DNA of 64,000 nt, taken from the NCBI RefSeq assembly GCF_036320965.1, contig NC_092225.1, positions 53,803,868 through 53,867,867 on the forward strand, given 5' to 3'. Position 1 is the first letter of the stretch. Every line of letters begins with the position of its first letter. The DNA is from Panulirus ornatus. Its lineage: Eukaryota > Arthropoda > Malacostraca > Decapoda > Palinuridae. The notes under the pieces were generated by a model that saw nothing but the letters and a program-made list of their open reading frames with translations, searched no databases and was not told the origin of the DNA. Position numbers and translations under genes: made by a program. Positions 1 through 10,805 of this stretch are shown piece after piece.

Positions 1-18
1 GAAATAGCGAATAGTATG

Positions 19-49
<31 letters not shown>
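1..49 (+). mobile_element. 3' tail of SINE-like RTE derivative
   Basis: The first 18 bases match the 3' end of the ~240-bp RTE-derived short element (nearly the same ending as at 37608-37622). An A-run and a short (TA)n follow, running straight into the RTE copy at 50. The rest of the element lies left of the window. Confidence 0.6.
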
Positions 50-1017
50 GTTTACGTGTAGGAAGAGAGGAAAGTGATTGCTTCTCAGTGAATGTAGGTT
101 TGCGGCAGGGGTGTGTGATGTCTCCATGGTTGTTTAATTTGTTTATGGATGGGGTTGTTAGGGAGGTAAATGCAAGAGTTTTGGAAAGAGGGGCAAGTAT
201 GAAGTCTGTTGGGGATGAGAGAGCTTGGGAAGTGAGTCAGTTGTTGTTCGCTGATGATACAGCGCTGGTGGCTGATTCATGTGAGAAACTGCAGAAGCTG
301 GTGACTGAGTTTGGAAAAGTGTGTGGAAGAAGAAAGTTAAGAGTAAATGTGAATAAGAGCAAGGTTATTAGGTACAGTAGGGTTGAGGGTCAAGTCAATT
401 GGGAGGTGAGTTTGAATGGAGAAAAACTGGAGGAAGTAAAGTGTTTTAGATATCTGGGAGTGGATCTGGCAGCGGATGGAACCATGGAAGCGGAAGTGGA
501 TCATAGGGTGGGGGAGGGGGCGAAAATCCTGGGGGCCTTAAAGAATGTGTGGAAGTCGAGAACATTATCTCGGAAAGCAAAAATGGGTATGTTTGAAGGA
601 ATAGTGGTTCCAACAATGTTGTATGGTTGCGAGGCGTGGGCTATGGATAGAGTTGTGCGCAGGAGGATGGATGTGCTGGAAATGAGATGTTTGAGGACAA
701 TGTGTGGTGTGAGGTGGTTTGATCGAGTGAGTAACGTAAGGGTAAGAGAGATGTGTGGAAATAAAAAGAGCGTGGTTGAGAGAGCAGAAGAGGGTGTTTT
801 GAAGTGGTTTGGGCACATGGAGAGGATGAGTGAGGAAAGATTGACCAAGAGGATATATGTGTCGGAGGTGAAGGGAACGAGGAGAAGAGGGAGACCAAAT
901 TGGAGGTGGAAAGATGGAGTGAAAAAGATTTTGTGTGATCGGGGCCTGAACATGCAGGAGGGTGAAAGGAGGGCAAGGAATAGAGTGAATTGGAGCGATG
1001 TGGTATACCGGGGTTGA
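50..1017 (+). pseudogene. RTE ORF, C-terminal two thirds of RT plus C-terminal domain
   Basis: This is one uninterrupted frame of about 320 codons ending at TGA 1015-1017. The order seen is: the RT segment with GLRQGCVMSPWLFNLFMDG, then motif C with FADDTALVADS (intact catalytic DD), then the YLGVDLAADGT region, then the RTE-type C-terminal domain with LYGCEAWAMD, WFGHMERMSEERL and GRPNWRWKDG. The endonuclease and the N-terminal half of the RT are missing because of 5' truncation. The frame happens to continue upstream through the A-run to an ATG at 16, which belongs to the neighbouring repeat and is not a true start. There are no internal stops, so the copy is young, but it cannot be autonomous. 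Confidence 0.85.
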
Positions 1018-1227
1018 CGTGCTGTCAGTGGATTGAAGCAGGGCATGTGAAGCGTCTGGGGTAAACCATGGAAAGCTGTGTAGGTATGTATATTTGCGTG
1101 TGTGGACGTATGTATATACATGTGTATGGGGGGGGGTTGGGCCATTTCTTTCGTCTGTTTCCTTGCGCTACCTCGCAAACGCGGGAGACAGCGACAAAGT
1201 ATAATAAAAAAAAATAATAAAAAAATA
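50..1227 (+). mobile_element. RTE-type non-LTR retrotransposon, 5'-truncated copy (short 3'UTR lineage)
   Basis: The copy starts in the middle of the reverse transcriptase domain and runs through the C-terminal domain to the 3'UTR and an A-rich tail (about 1201-1227). The short-type 3'UTR ends with the hallmark cgcgggagacagcgacaaag. It is nearly identical to the copies at 13736-14763 (-), 54111-57339 and 58528-59590, so it is recent. The 5' junction is an A-run plus (TA)n from an upstream element. Confidence 0.9.
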
Positions 1228-2185
1228 TTCCTATTATATGGTTGCGAGGCATGGGCTATGGATAGGGTTGTGTGGAGGAGGGTGGATGTGATGGAAAGCA
1301 AAAATGGATATATTGGAAGGAATAGTGGTTCCCACAATGTTATATGGTTGTGAGGTGTGGGCTATAGATAGAGTTGTGCAGAGGAGGGTGAATGTGCTGG
1401 AAATGAGATGTTTGAGGACAATATGTGGTGTGAGGTGGTTCGATTGAGTAAGTAATAATAGGGTAAGAGAGATGTGTGGTAATAAAAAGAATGTAGTTGA
1501 GAGAGCAGAAGAGGGTGTTTTGAAATCGTTTGGTCACATGGAGAGAATGAGTGAAGAAAGATTGACCAAGAGGATATATGTGTCGGAGGTGGAGGGAACG
1601 AGGAGAAGTGGGAGACCAAATTGGAGGTGGAAAGATGGAGTGAAAAAGATTTAGAGTGATTGGGGCCTGAACATGCAGAAGGGTGAAAGGCGTGCAAGGA
1701 ATAGAGTGAATTGGAATGATGTGGTATACTGGGGTCGACGTGCTGTCAATGGATTGAACCAGGGCATGTGAAGCGTCTGGAGTAAACCATGGAAAGTTGT
1801 GTGGGGCCTGGATGTGGAAAGGGAGCTGTGTTTTCGGTGCATTATTACATGACAGCTAGAGACTGAGTGTGAACGAATGGGGCCTTTGTTGTCTTTTTCT
1901 TAGCGCTTCCTCACGCACATGAGGGGGGAGGGGGTTTTTATTTCATGTGTGGTGGGGTGGCAATGGGAATGAATAAAGGCAGACAGTATGAATGATGTAC
2001 ATGTGTATATATGTATATGTCTGTGTGTGTATATATATATGTATACATTGAGATGTATAGGTATGTATATTTGCATGTGCGGACATGTATGTATATACAT
2101 GTGTATGTGGGTGGGTTAGGCCATTCTTTTGTCTGTTTCCTTGTGCTACCTTGCTGACGCGGGAGACAGCGACAAAGCAAAATAA
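1228..2185 (+). mobile_element. RTE-type copy, C-terminal fragment with long 3'UTR and a rearranged 5' end
   Basis: This fragment covers only the C-terminal domain and carries the long 3'UTR (about 450 bp) with the block missing from younger copies. Its first ~130 bp repeat the LYGCEAW region twice: 1232-1295 and again from 1296. The jump back to the AKMGMFEG position is at the shared ggaaa. The reading frame has stops (TGA at 1446, TAG near 1652). The tail ends in gacaaagcaaaataaag. Confidence 0.85.
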
Positions 2186-2203
2186 AGATAAATAATATAT
2201 ATG

Positions 2204-2370
2204 AACATGGAAGCAGAAGTGAGTCACAGGTTCCTTTCCTCAAACCTACTACCTATTTCTCATCTTGGTTACATCCACTCACATTAAGACACCCCAATCT
2301 GAGCCTTCGAGGAGGATGAGCACTCCTCGCATGACTCCTTCTGTTTTCCCTTTTAGAAAGTTAAAATGCA
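2204..2370. mobile_element. Rearranged 5' part of RTE copy (short sense piece plus inverted 5' end)
   Basis: 2204-2230 matches the sense RTE coding strand (accatggaagcagaagtgagtcacagg region). 2231-2357 is the reverse complement of the RTE 5' end and N-terminal endonuclease codons (compare 54134-54274). Sense RT sequence begins at about 2365-2371. An inverted 5' segment joined to a sense 3' segment resembles the twin-priming products known from LINE insertions. Confidence 0.75.
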
Positions 2371-4300
2371 AGCTTTGCTGAAGATGAAGGCCGGCAAAGC
2401 AGCGGGTTTGGATAGCATTGCAGTAGAATTTATTAAGAAAGTGGGTGACTGTGTTGTTGACTGGTTGGTGAGGATATTCAATGTATGTATGGTTTTCATG
2501 GTGAAGTGCCTGAGGATTGGTGGAATGCATGTATAGTGCCATTGTACAAAGGCAAAGGGGATAAAGGTGAGTGTTCCAATTACAGAGGTAGAAGTTTGTT
2601 GAGTATTCCTGGGAAGTTATATTGGAGGGTGTTGATTGAGAGGGTAAAGGTATGTACAGACCATCAGATTGGGGAGGAGCAGTGTGGTTTCAGAAGTGGT
2701 AGAGGCTGTGTGGATCAGATGTTTGCTTTGAAGAATGTATGTGAGAAATACATAGAAAAGCAGATGGATTTGTATGTAGGATTTATGGATTTGGAGAAGG
2801 CATATGATAGAGTTGATAGAGATGCTCTGTGGAAGGTATTAAGAATATATGGTGTGGGAGGTATGTTGCTAGAAGCAGTGAAACATTTTATCAAGGAAGT
2901 AAGGCATGTGTACGAGTAGGAAGAGAGGAAAGTGATTGGTTTCCAGTGAATGTAGGTTTGCGGCAGGGTGCGTGATGTCTCCATGGTTGTTTAACATGTT
3001 TATGGAAGGGGTTGTTACGAAGGTGAATGCAGTATGTTGTGGATGAAAGGGCTTGGGAAGTGAGTCAGTTGTTGTTTGCTGATGATACATTGCTGGTGGC
3101 TGATTCATGTGAGAAACTGCAGAAGTGGGTGACTGACTTTGGTAAAGTGTGTGAAAGAAGAAAGCTGAGAGTAAATGTGAAGAAGAGCATGGTTATTAGG
3201 TTCAGTAGAGTTGAGGGACAAGTCAGTTGGGAAGTAAGTTTAAATGGAGAAAAACTGGAGGAAGTGAAGTGTTTTAGATATTAGATAACATTTTAGATTT
3301 GGCAATGGACGGAACCGTGGAAGCAGAAGTGAGTCACAGGATAGGGTAGGGGTCTAAGGTTCTGGGAGCCTTGAAGAATGTGTGGAATGTGAGAACGTTA
3401 TCTTGGAGAGCAAAAATGGGTATGTTTGAAGGAATAGTGGTTCCAACAATGTTATATGGTTGTGAGGCATGGGCGATAGATAGGGTTGTGTTGAGGAGGG
3501 TGGATGTGTTGGAAATGAGATGTTTGAGGACAATATGTAGTGTGAGGTGGTTTGATCGAGTAAGTAATGAAAGGGTAAGAGAGATGTGTGGTAATAAAAA
3601 GAGTGTGGTTGAGAAAGCAGAAGAGGGTGTATTGAAATGGTTTGGTCGTATGGAGAGAATGAGTGAGGAAAGATTGGCAAAGAGGATATATGTGTCAGAG
3701 GTGGAAGGAACGAGGAAAAGTGGGAGACCAAATTGGAGGAGGAAGGATGGAGTGAAAAAGATTTTGAGCAATCGGGGCCTGAACATGCAAGAGGATGAAA
3801 GGCTTGCAAGGAATAGAGTGAATTGAAACGATGTGGTATACCATGGTCGACATGCTGTCAGTGGATTCAACCACGGCATGTGAAGCTGTCTGGGGTAAAC
3901 CATGGAAAGTTTTGTTGGGCCTGGATGTTGAAAGGGAGCTGTGGTTTCAGTGCATTACACATGACAGCTGCAGACTGAGTGTGAACGAATGTGGCCTTTG
4001 TTGTCTTTTCCTAGTGCTAACTCGCGCGTGTGTGGGGGTAGGGGTTGTCATTTCATGTGTCCCAGAGTGGCAGTGGGAATGAATAAAGGCAGCAAGTATG
4101 AATTATGCACATGTGTATATATGTATATGTCTCTGTATGTATATCTCTGTATACGTTGAAATGTATAGGTGTGCATATGTGCGTGTGTGGACGTGTATGT
4201 ATATACATGTGTATGTGGGTGGGTTGGGTCATTCTTTCGTCTATTTCCTTGCGCTACCTCGCTAACATGGGAGATAGCGACAAAGTAAAAAAAAAAAAAA
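2371..4300 (+). mobile_element. RTE-type copy, RT to 3' end, long 3'UTR, degraded
   Basis: Sense RTE sequence runs from the KAAGLDGIAVEFI region through the RT and C-terminal domain to a long-type 3'UTR and an A tail near 4290. Open pieces are at 2485-2919 (RT with NYRG and FMDLEKAYDRVDRD), 3027-3284 (FADDTLLVADS) and 3371-3826 (C-terminal domain). Frameshifts and a deletion around 3029 break it. More diverged than the copies at 54-59 kb. Confidence 0.85.
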
Positions 4301-4308
4301 ATAGAAAA

Positions 4309-4460
4309 TGTAAATGTATGTATACTTTGAAATGTATATGCATGTATATATGCGTGTGTGGGCATTTATGTTTGTACATGTGTATGTGGATGGGTTAGGC
4401 CATTCCTCATCTGTTTCCTTGCGCTACCTCACTAACGCGAGAGACAGCAGTTAAATATAA
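4309..4460 (+). mobile_element. Extra RTE 3' tail unit
   Basis: This is a second copy of the last ~150 bp of the RTE 3'UTR (tgtatactttgaaatgtata through ctaacgcgagagacagcag). It directly follows the A tail of the preceding copy, so the locus has two 3' tails in series. The same arrangement recurs at 59603-59750. Confidence 0.75.
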
Positions 4461-4472
4461 TGAATAGATGAA

Positions 4473-4473
<1 letters not shown>

Positions 4474-4521
<48 letters not shown>
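4474..4521 (+). repeat. (TA)n/(CA)n microsatellite
   Basis: Simple TA repeat followed by about 16 CA units, immediately after the RTE tail. Confidence 0.9.
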
Positions 4522-4522
<1 letters not shown>

Positions 4523-4534
4523 ATCACATTGAAA

Positions 4535-4815
4535 TATCATACACATCTAAACAAAATTTCAAGTTCTTAGCTTTCATTGTCTTGGAGCTGTGGCACAGGC
4601 AAGGAGACACAGACACCAACCTTAAGGAAATTGTACCCAATGTCACACCCTTGGGATTCCATTTTGCATACAATATTTCATTTTTGAGCTGTTATCATTT
4701 GGAATTATAGCACTGATGAATGCTCACACAGAAACCTATTTCAAAGAATTATACCCTAGTACACAACCTTAGGGTTCCTCTTAGTATGCTTACAAAGTTT
4801 GAAGTTTCTAGGTGT
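4535..4815. repeat. Degenerate tandem repeat, about 110-bp unit
   Basis: Related segments recur with ccttgggattcc (near 4650) and ccttagggttcc (near 4769). Each is followed by a 'gcatacaa/gcttacaaa' and 'tttcaagttcttag/tttgaagtttctag' type stretch. The copies are strongly diverged and the boundaries are approximate. Confidence 0.4.
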
Positions 4816-4824
4816 ATATCTATC

Positions 4825-5570
4825 ACTCTATCTGTCTACCTGAATTTCTGATTCCCATTCTCTCTGAAACTCCCATTAAAGGCTTTACCACAGCAAGAGT
4901 CTCTGCTTATCCCTGTCCTTCCATGCCTCCCTCGCATACACTATTCCACACATTCTTCCATTTCTCTCGCTTCAGTACTTTTCCACTCTGTTTCCCCATG
5001 TCACAGGTGGTCTTCCTCCCACACCATCCCCTTTAATTGTAATGTCATACACTTCCTTGTAAACTCCCCATCTTGCATTCTTTGCACATGCCAAAACCAG
5101 CTCAAAGTAGTTTCACCTAGTGTACCACTCCACTCTTCATTTCTTTTGCATTTCCTGCCATGCCACGTCTCTCGTACTCCCTCTCATTTCTTTCTTCATC
5201 CATATAGTCACACCATATGTTCCTCTCAAATAGCTCATTTCCACAGCCCAGATTCTTGACCGATTCCGTGCTCATTTTTTGCAGTATATATCAGGGGTTA
5301 GGAGGACTATGCTGTACCTTAATCTTTCCTCTGCTTCCATGCTTACACTTTTATCTTTCTTTATTATGTTAAGGTACCCATTGACTCTTCTACCCTGTAC
5401 TGTAATGTTCTCTCTTTATCTCTCCTTCCTTATCACCAAACTTACCTGAACCAGCTCTTGAGTATTTCAATTTTTTTACCTCTTCCAGTCTTTCTCCCCA
5501 TATCAGTAACAAAGTTTAGTACACTTTCTTCTTTCGCTCTATAGGGTTTTTGAAAAATCCATACTCTCAT
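4825..5570 (-). mobile_element. Divergent RTE-like element, C-terminal fragment
   Basis: Read on the - strand, this degraded stretch encodes remnants of the RTE C-terminal domain but of a different family: a 'YLRGTYGV' segment, a region equivalent to WFGH, and GVGGRPPVTW in place of GRPNWRWKDG. It has many stops and no long frame. It abuts the sense RTE fragment that begins at about 5571. Confidence 0.6.
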
Positions 5571-6313
5571 TCTGTTGAGTATTCCTGGGAAATTCTATGG
5601 AAGGGTATTGATTGAGAGGGTGAAGGCATGTACGGAGCATCAAACTGGGGATGAGCAGTATGGTTTTAGAAGTAGTTGAGGATGTGTGGATCAGGTGTTT
5701 GCTTAGAAGAATGCATTTTAGAAATACTTAGAAAAAATAGATGGATTTGTATGTAGCTTTTATGGATCTGGAGAAGGCATAGGATAGGGTCGACAGAGAT
5801 GGTTTGTGGAGGGTAAGCTGCTTGAAGCAGTGAAAAGTTTTTAACAAGGATGTAAGGCATGTGTATGAGTAGCAAGAGAGGAGAGTGATTGGTTCCCAGT
5901 GAAGGTCGGTCTGCGGCAGGGGTGTGTGATGTCTCCATGGTTGTTTAATTTGTTAATGGATGGGATGGTTAGGGAGGTAAATGCTAGAGTTTTGGAAAGA
6001 GGAGTGATTATGCACAGTGTTGGGGATGAGAGGGCCTGGGAAGCGAGTTAGTTGTTGTTCACCGATGATACAGCTCTGGCGGCTGATTCGAGTGAGAAAC
6101 TGCAGAAGTTGGTAACTGAGTTTGGAAAAGTATGTGAAAGGAGAAAGTTAAGATTAAATGTGAATAAGAGCAAGGTTATTAGGCTCATTAGTGTTGAGGG
6201 ACAAGTTAATTGGGATGTGAATTTGAATATAGAAAAATTGGAGGAAGTGAAGTGTTTTAGATATCTGGGAGTGGATTTAACAGCAAATGGAACCATGGAA
6301 GTGAGTCACAGGG

Positions 6314-6367
<54 letters not shown>

Positions 6368-6462
6368 AAGTGTGTGTGTGTGTGTGTGTGTGTGCATGTG
6401 AAGTTTCTGGGAGTGATGAAGAATGTGTGGAAGGAGAGACCGTTATCTTGGAGAGCAGTCAT
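5571..6462 (+). mobile_element. RTE-type copy, RT fragment interrupted by a (GT)n tract
   Basis: Sense RT sequence starts at the SIPGK region, passes through motif A (degraded), the QGCVMSPWLF block and a FTDD variant of motif C (6052-6290 is open), and stops near 6462. A long (GT)n has expanded inside it at 6311-6396. The C-terminal domain and 3'UTR are absent. Confidence 0.8.
6311..6396 (+). repeat. (GT)n microsatellite
   Basis: About 40 GT units with one interruption (gtatgtgaag), embedded in RTE coding sequence between the 'gagtcacagg' and 'ttctgggag' positions. Confidence 0.95.
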
Positions 6463-7535
6463 TTGAATTTCTCCAGAAATGCTTCATTTTATCCTACCTT
6501 CCAGTCTTCATATTCACAGCTTCATAGACATACCCATGGATACTTCACAATTGCAATCTTTCCTCTCACATGCGAATCTTGATCCATTCCATCTATGCTC
6601 TGTAATATCCTCCCATACTCTTAGTGGTGGTGCAGTTGCACATTCTTCTTTACCTCTTCTCTGATGATTTTCATTCATTACTGTCCATACTAATCCCTCC
6701 TACAACTTGCATTCATCATTTCCATTTTCACTCCACACAGCCTGCCTGTGGATTTAGATTTCCCCAGTCTCCAGCAGATCTAAACTTTAACTTTTAGACA
6801 TCACCACAAGCTTCCTCCTTTTACTCTCACCAGTCATCCTATTTACATTTAGCGCCATTACCCTCAGTCGCTTATCCCTTTTACTCCCTAGCATAACTGG
6901 TAGACCCAGTGCTGCTTCTAAGCTTTTTGTGCCTCACCTTTGAGAAGCCACTTGCAGAGGACACAGTGTTTTTCAGAGGTAGTGGGGCTAAAAAGAAATA
7001 TAGAATTACCCAAAGGAGTTGGACAGTGCCTCCCCCTTTTGTTCCACCCATAAGGGTGCTGTAACAATGTCACTGCAAAAAAGGTTGGGTGAGACTTGGA
7101 TACTCCAGAAAACTAGAATATCCCCTTGAGGCACTGAAATTTAAAACTTTTCACAATTTTGTACCTGTACTGCAGTAACAGCACCTCCTAACCTCATTGG
7201 TTATGTTGCTGTTGCTTTGCAAAGCTGTCATTTTCATGATTCTTTGGCTCATACAAACATGCACACAGATACAAAGGATATTGTATTAGTATAGATGAAG
7301 ACACATTGGAAACCTGTTGTTGCATGCTTTTATATGCTTTCACATGAAAGATTTGAAGAAAGCTGTAAATAGAAAAACCTGATTGTGTGTAATTCTGTAT
7401 GCTTTGATGGGTAGAATATGAAGGCATATTGTTGATGGCACTATGCTGAGCATCTGTATTTTATTTTAGAGTGAACCTCTTTGTAATTATCAAATGAGCA
7501 TATATATCATACTTAGTTTTCCATTATATTGGCAG
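6463..7535. other. No gene recognised; probable intron or upstream sequence of SETDB1
   Basis: I see no exon-like stretch or known repeat here. The 7536 exon has an acceptor, so at least one earlier exon exists. It was not found in 1-7535 and is probably left of the window. Confidence 0.4.
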
Positions 7536-7696
7536 ATGAAAAGCAACGTCAACCACAGACTTTTGCACCAAGTCAGTTGCTAGCATCTCCCACAATGATT
7601 AAGCCACGCCAAAGTGTACGTGATTATTTTGGCAGGGATGAAGCTGTGTATATAATGGATGCTAAGCACACTGGCAACATTGGTCGCTTTCTTAAT
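7536..7696 (+). CDS. SETDB1: SETDB1/eggless-type H3K9 methyltransferase, penultimate exon (SET domain, second half)
   Basis: This internal exon encodes about 54 residues of the C-terminal part of the bifurcated SET domain. The peptide has a polar linker (DEKQRQPQ...), then KPRQSVRDYFG, then AVYIMDAKHTGNIGRFLN. That matches the 'YIxDAKxxGNxGRYxN' segment just before the NHSC motif in SETDB1 proteins. The acceptor is ttatattggcag at 7535 and the donor is AAT|GTAAGT at 7697. The exon begins with two bases of a split codon and ends in phase 0, which fits the next exon. SETDB1 is a nuclear enzyme that methylates H3K9 to silence chromatin, including transposons. Only the last two exons are in the window; the Tudor, MBD and pre-SET parts should lie to the left. 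The family assignment is strong; I cannot tell which paralogue it is. Confidence 0.9.
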
Positions 7697-8389
7697 GTAA
7701 GTATATTATGCAAGATAAAGTTATGGTACATAAAGGGGATAGTGATGGGAGGAGCCAAGAATTTTAGAGAAAGGGTGATAACATTGTAAGTATTTTGTTG
7801 AATTTAACAGTATGGCAGATCAGTGAGTGCATGGGACTTTTAATGCTGTTGGATCAGAAGAAATTTACAACTATACACGAACAGCATTAGATCATTTACA
7901 ACAGTATATATACATTTTTAGGCCTCACACCAAATGAACCATGACCTAAATGAACTCTCAAGAAACATCAGTTTTGAAAATTAGTAATTGTACATTTCTT
8001 GTGGAAGGTAATGCATTGATGCTCCTACAATAAGTGAGGTAGCTTGTGCCCATTATTATTGTTGTGTTCATAGTATTGTTATTAGAATTCTGATCTCTGG
8101 GATAAGGGAGAATAGCTACTACCCTTGTGTTTTCTGTATGATGATGAAGGCAACTAAAGATGGGGAGTAGCAAGGTTAGAAATCCTCCCCTTTTGTTTTA
8201 TCACTTTTCAAAAGTGGAAACAGATGTAGTCAAAGTAGGATATTTCCTTGTTGACTCAGTCATCTGTTCCTGATGCTTCCTTACATGAAAATAATGAATA
8301 GACTTGAAATAACTATAACTTCAATTGGATGAGTGTGGTTTGGGGTCAAGGAGCATTATTTGATTATTAAGTAATTTTAATGTCTGTAC

Positions 8390-9340
8390 AAATGGGTTTC
8401 AGAAGAAGAGGAAGGTGGTCGTGATGGGTGACATGAATGCAAAGATGGAATTTGATGATATTGCTAAGATAGGTGGTAAATGGGGAGTCCCTGGAGTGAA
8501 TGAGATAGGAATTACCTTGTGGATTTCTGTGCTGAGAGGGGTTTATTCACTGTAAACACCTGCTTTTGGCACAAGATGATTCATAGATATATGTGGATGA
8601 GAAATGTGGAAGGGAACAAAATTGTGGATGAAAAGTTCAGAAAAATTGTGCTTGATGCTTGAGTTGTAAGAGGATTCTTTAGAGATTCTGACCATTTTGT
8701 GGTTCTTGTGAAAATATGGATCAGGAAGAATTGTAGCTATGGCATAAGGAAGAATAGAGGGACAAAATTTTTGGCAAGGGAAAAGAGGAATTGGGAAGAA
8801 TGCGAGGAGGAATATGAAAGAATGTTTGGATGAAAGTGCAGTAAATTTAGGCATATATTCACAGGAATGAAGTGTTTAAAATGTTTAGAAAAAGATTGTT
8901 AAAGGTTGTAGAATTAGTAGTTGGATGTAAGGTTGTGAGCTTTAAGAATAAGAGTGGAAATGCATATTAGATGAATGAGATTAGGAATGCCGTAGAAGAG
9001 AAGAAAAAGGCATATGGTAGACTGTGCAAAACTAATATACCAGTGGTAGTTCAGCAGAGGAGAAGGGAAGAATGTAAAATGTGTAAGCAGAATGTTAAGA
9101 AGCTGATAAGGGAAAGCAAAGAAAGAGTTGATAAAAGTTTTGAAAAAAGTTTAAAAGAATAAGAAATTGTACTGGAAAGGGGTGAAAAAGGAAATAGGTG
9201 AATGTAAGAGTGGAAATGTGAATGTGAGAAGGAAGGAAGGAGAGTTGCTGAATCTAAAGTGTGTGAGAGGAAGATGGAAAGAGTATTTTGAGGAGCTGAT
9301 GAATATGGTAGAAGGTGAGATTGCATTCCCACTGAACAAA
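8390..9340 (+). mobile_element. Divergent RTE-like element, endonuclease-region fragment
   Basis: In several frames the translation recalls the RTE APE endonuclease. At about 8415 there is a VVVMGDMNAKMEF segment (equivalent to VIVLGDLNAKVS). It is followed by a 'DFCAERGLF'-like block, a tyrosine/methionine-rich 'RYMWMRN' segment (equivalent to KYTYVSR) and RDSDHFVVL (equivalent to SDHYLV, with the catalytic D-H pair). Downstream come lysine-rich linker remnants, including a 63-residue open piece at 8971-9162. The sequence is clearly a different, older family than the main RTE here. Frameshifts are numerous. Confidence 0.65.
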
Positions 9341-9652
9341 ACACCAACCATTCTAGGGATCACATATGACACACACCTGACATTCAGTCCCCACACCAGT
9401 AATACAGGTACACCACCGATTTTCTGGCACTCTTGGTTCCAAAACTTTGTTGGACCAACCATGGTCACATAATGATAATTCATCAACACACCTCTAACCC
9501 TGTAATTATACATCTCCCATGTGTCTGAAGTATACCATGGACTGCTACAAATTTTGATTAAACAAATATTAAATGTTTGAGCACCCTAAGATGGTAAGTC
9601 TGTCCTTAGATTGTTTGAATCCTGTGAGGTCTTCTTTGTCTTTTGTTGTTAG

Positions 9653-10805
9653 TGTTTTCCTAGAAGACACAGACCAAACAAGCTCTCCACTAACTGTTAA
9701 GGGAATAATCCTGTCTGGACCAATGTGAGGTCTCTTCCAGCTGGCAGGTTGGTAGAGGCCTGCCTGAAGGGCCTTGACTTTAGAAGACGCACACCAAACA
9801 AGCTCTCCGCTAACTGTCGAGAGAATAATCCTGTCTGGGCCAGTGTAAATTCATCTTCCCCTGGTAGCAGACTGGCAGAGGCCTGTCCAAGGGGCATTGA
9901 CTTTAGTAGTAGACCTGCACCAAATGAGCTCAGCGCTAGCTATCAATGGAATGATCCTGTCTAAAACAGTGTGAGCAGGTCTCCATTTGGCCCATTGATG
10001 AAGCATTGCCCAAGGAGCTGGCAGGTTGGTAGAGGCCTGCACAAGGGGCCTTGACTTTAGCAGACATGTGCCAAACAAGCCCACTGCTAACTTCTGAGGG
10101 AATAATCCTGTATGCAACAGTGCAAGAAGGTCTTTTCCAGCTGGTAGGTTTTTAGAGGCTTGCCCGGGGCCTTGACTTTAGCAGACATGCGCCAAACAAG
10201 CCCACTGCTAACTGTTGAGGGAATAATCCTGTATGCAACAGTGCAAGAAGGTCTTTTCCAGCTGGCAGGTTGGTAGAGGCCTGCCCGAGGGGCTTTGACT
10301 TTAGCAGACATGCGCCAAACAAGCCCACCGCTAACTGTTGAGGGAATAATCCTGTATGCAATAGTGCAAGAAGGTCTTTTCCAGCTGGCAGGTTGGTAGA
10401 GGCCTGCCTGAGGGGCCATGACTTTAGCAGACGTGTGCCAAATAAGCCCACTGCTAACTGTTGAGGGAATAATCCTGACAGCAACGGTGCGAGAAGGTCT
10501 TTTCCAGCTGGCAGGTTGGTAGAGGCCTGCCTGAGGAGCCTTGACTTTAGCAAACATGCACCAAACAAGCCCACCGCTAACTTGTGAGGGAATAATCCTG
10601 TATGCAACAGTGCGAGAAGGTCTTTTCCAGCTGGCAGGTTGGTAGAGGCTTGCCTGAGGGGCCTTGACTTTAGTAGAGGTGCACCAAACGAGCCCTCTGC
10701 TAACTGTTGAGGGAATAATCCTGTCCGCTACAGTGTGAGAGGGTCTTTTATAGCTGGCAGGTTGGTAGAGGCCTGCCTGAGGGGCCATGACTTTAGAAGT
10801 GCACC
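9653..10805 (+). repeat. Minisatellite, 123-bp unit, about 9.5 copies
   Basis: The landmark ctggcaggttggtagaggcc recurs at 9741, 10018, 10141 (degenerate), 10262, 10385, 10508, 10631 and 10754. Spacing is 121-123 bp in the 3' part; the first units are more diverged. Because 123 is 41 codons, the array stays open on the - strand for 244 codons (10087-10821). That frame has no start context or homology I recognise, and I regard it as a by-product of the period. Confidence 0.9.

Noticed and set aside
501..1337. Long frames antisense to every RTE copy (for example 501-1337, 13986-14321, 45514-46188; Ser/Pro/Leu/His-rich peptides repeated in many places).
   Set aside because: They recur because the RTE copies are nearly identical. 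They vanish in older copies while the sense frame keeps domain motifs. They are shadows of the RTE ORF.
9653..10805. CRISPR array.
   Set aside because: Units are contiguous 123-bp repeats without distinct spacers, in a eukaryotic intron.
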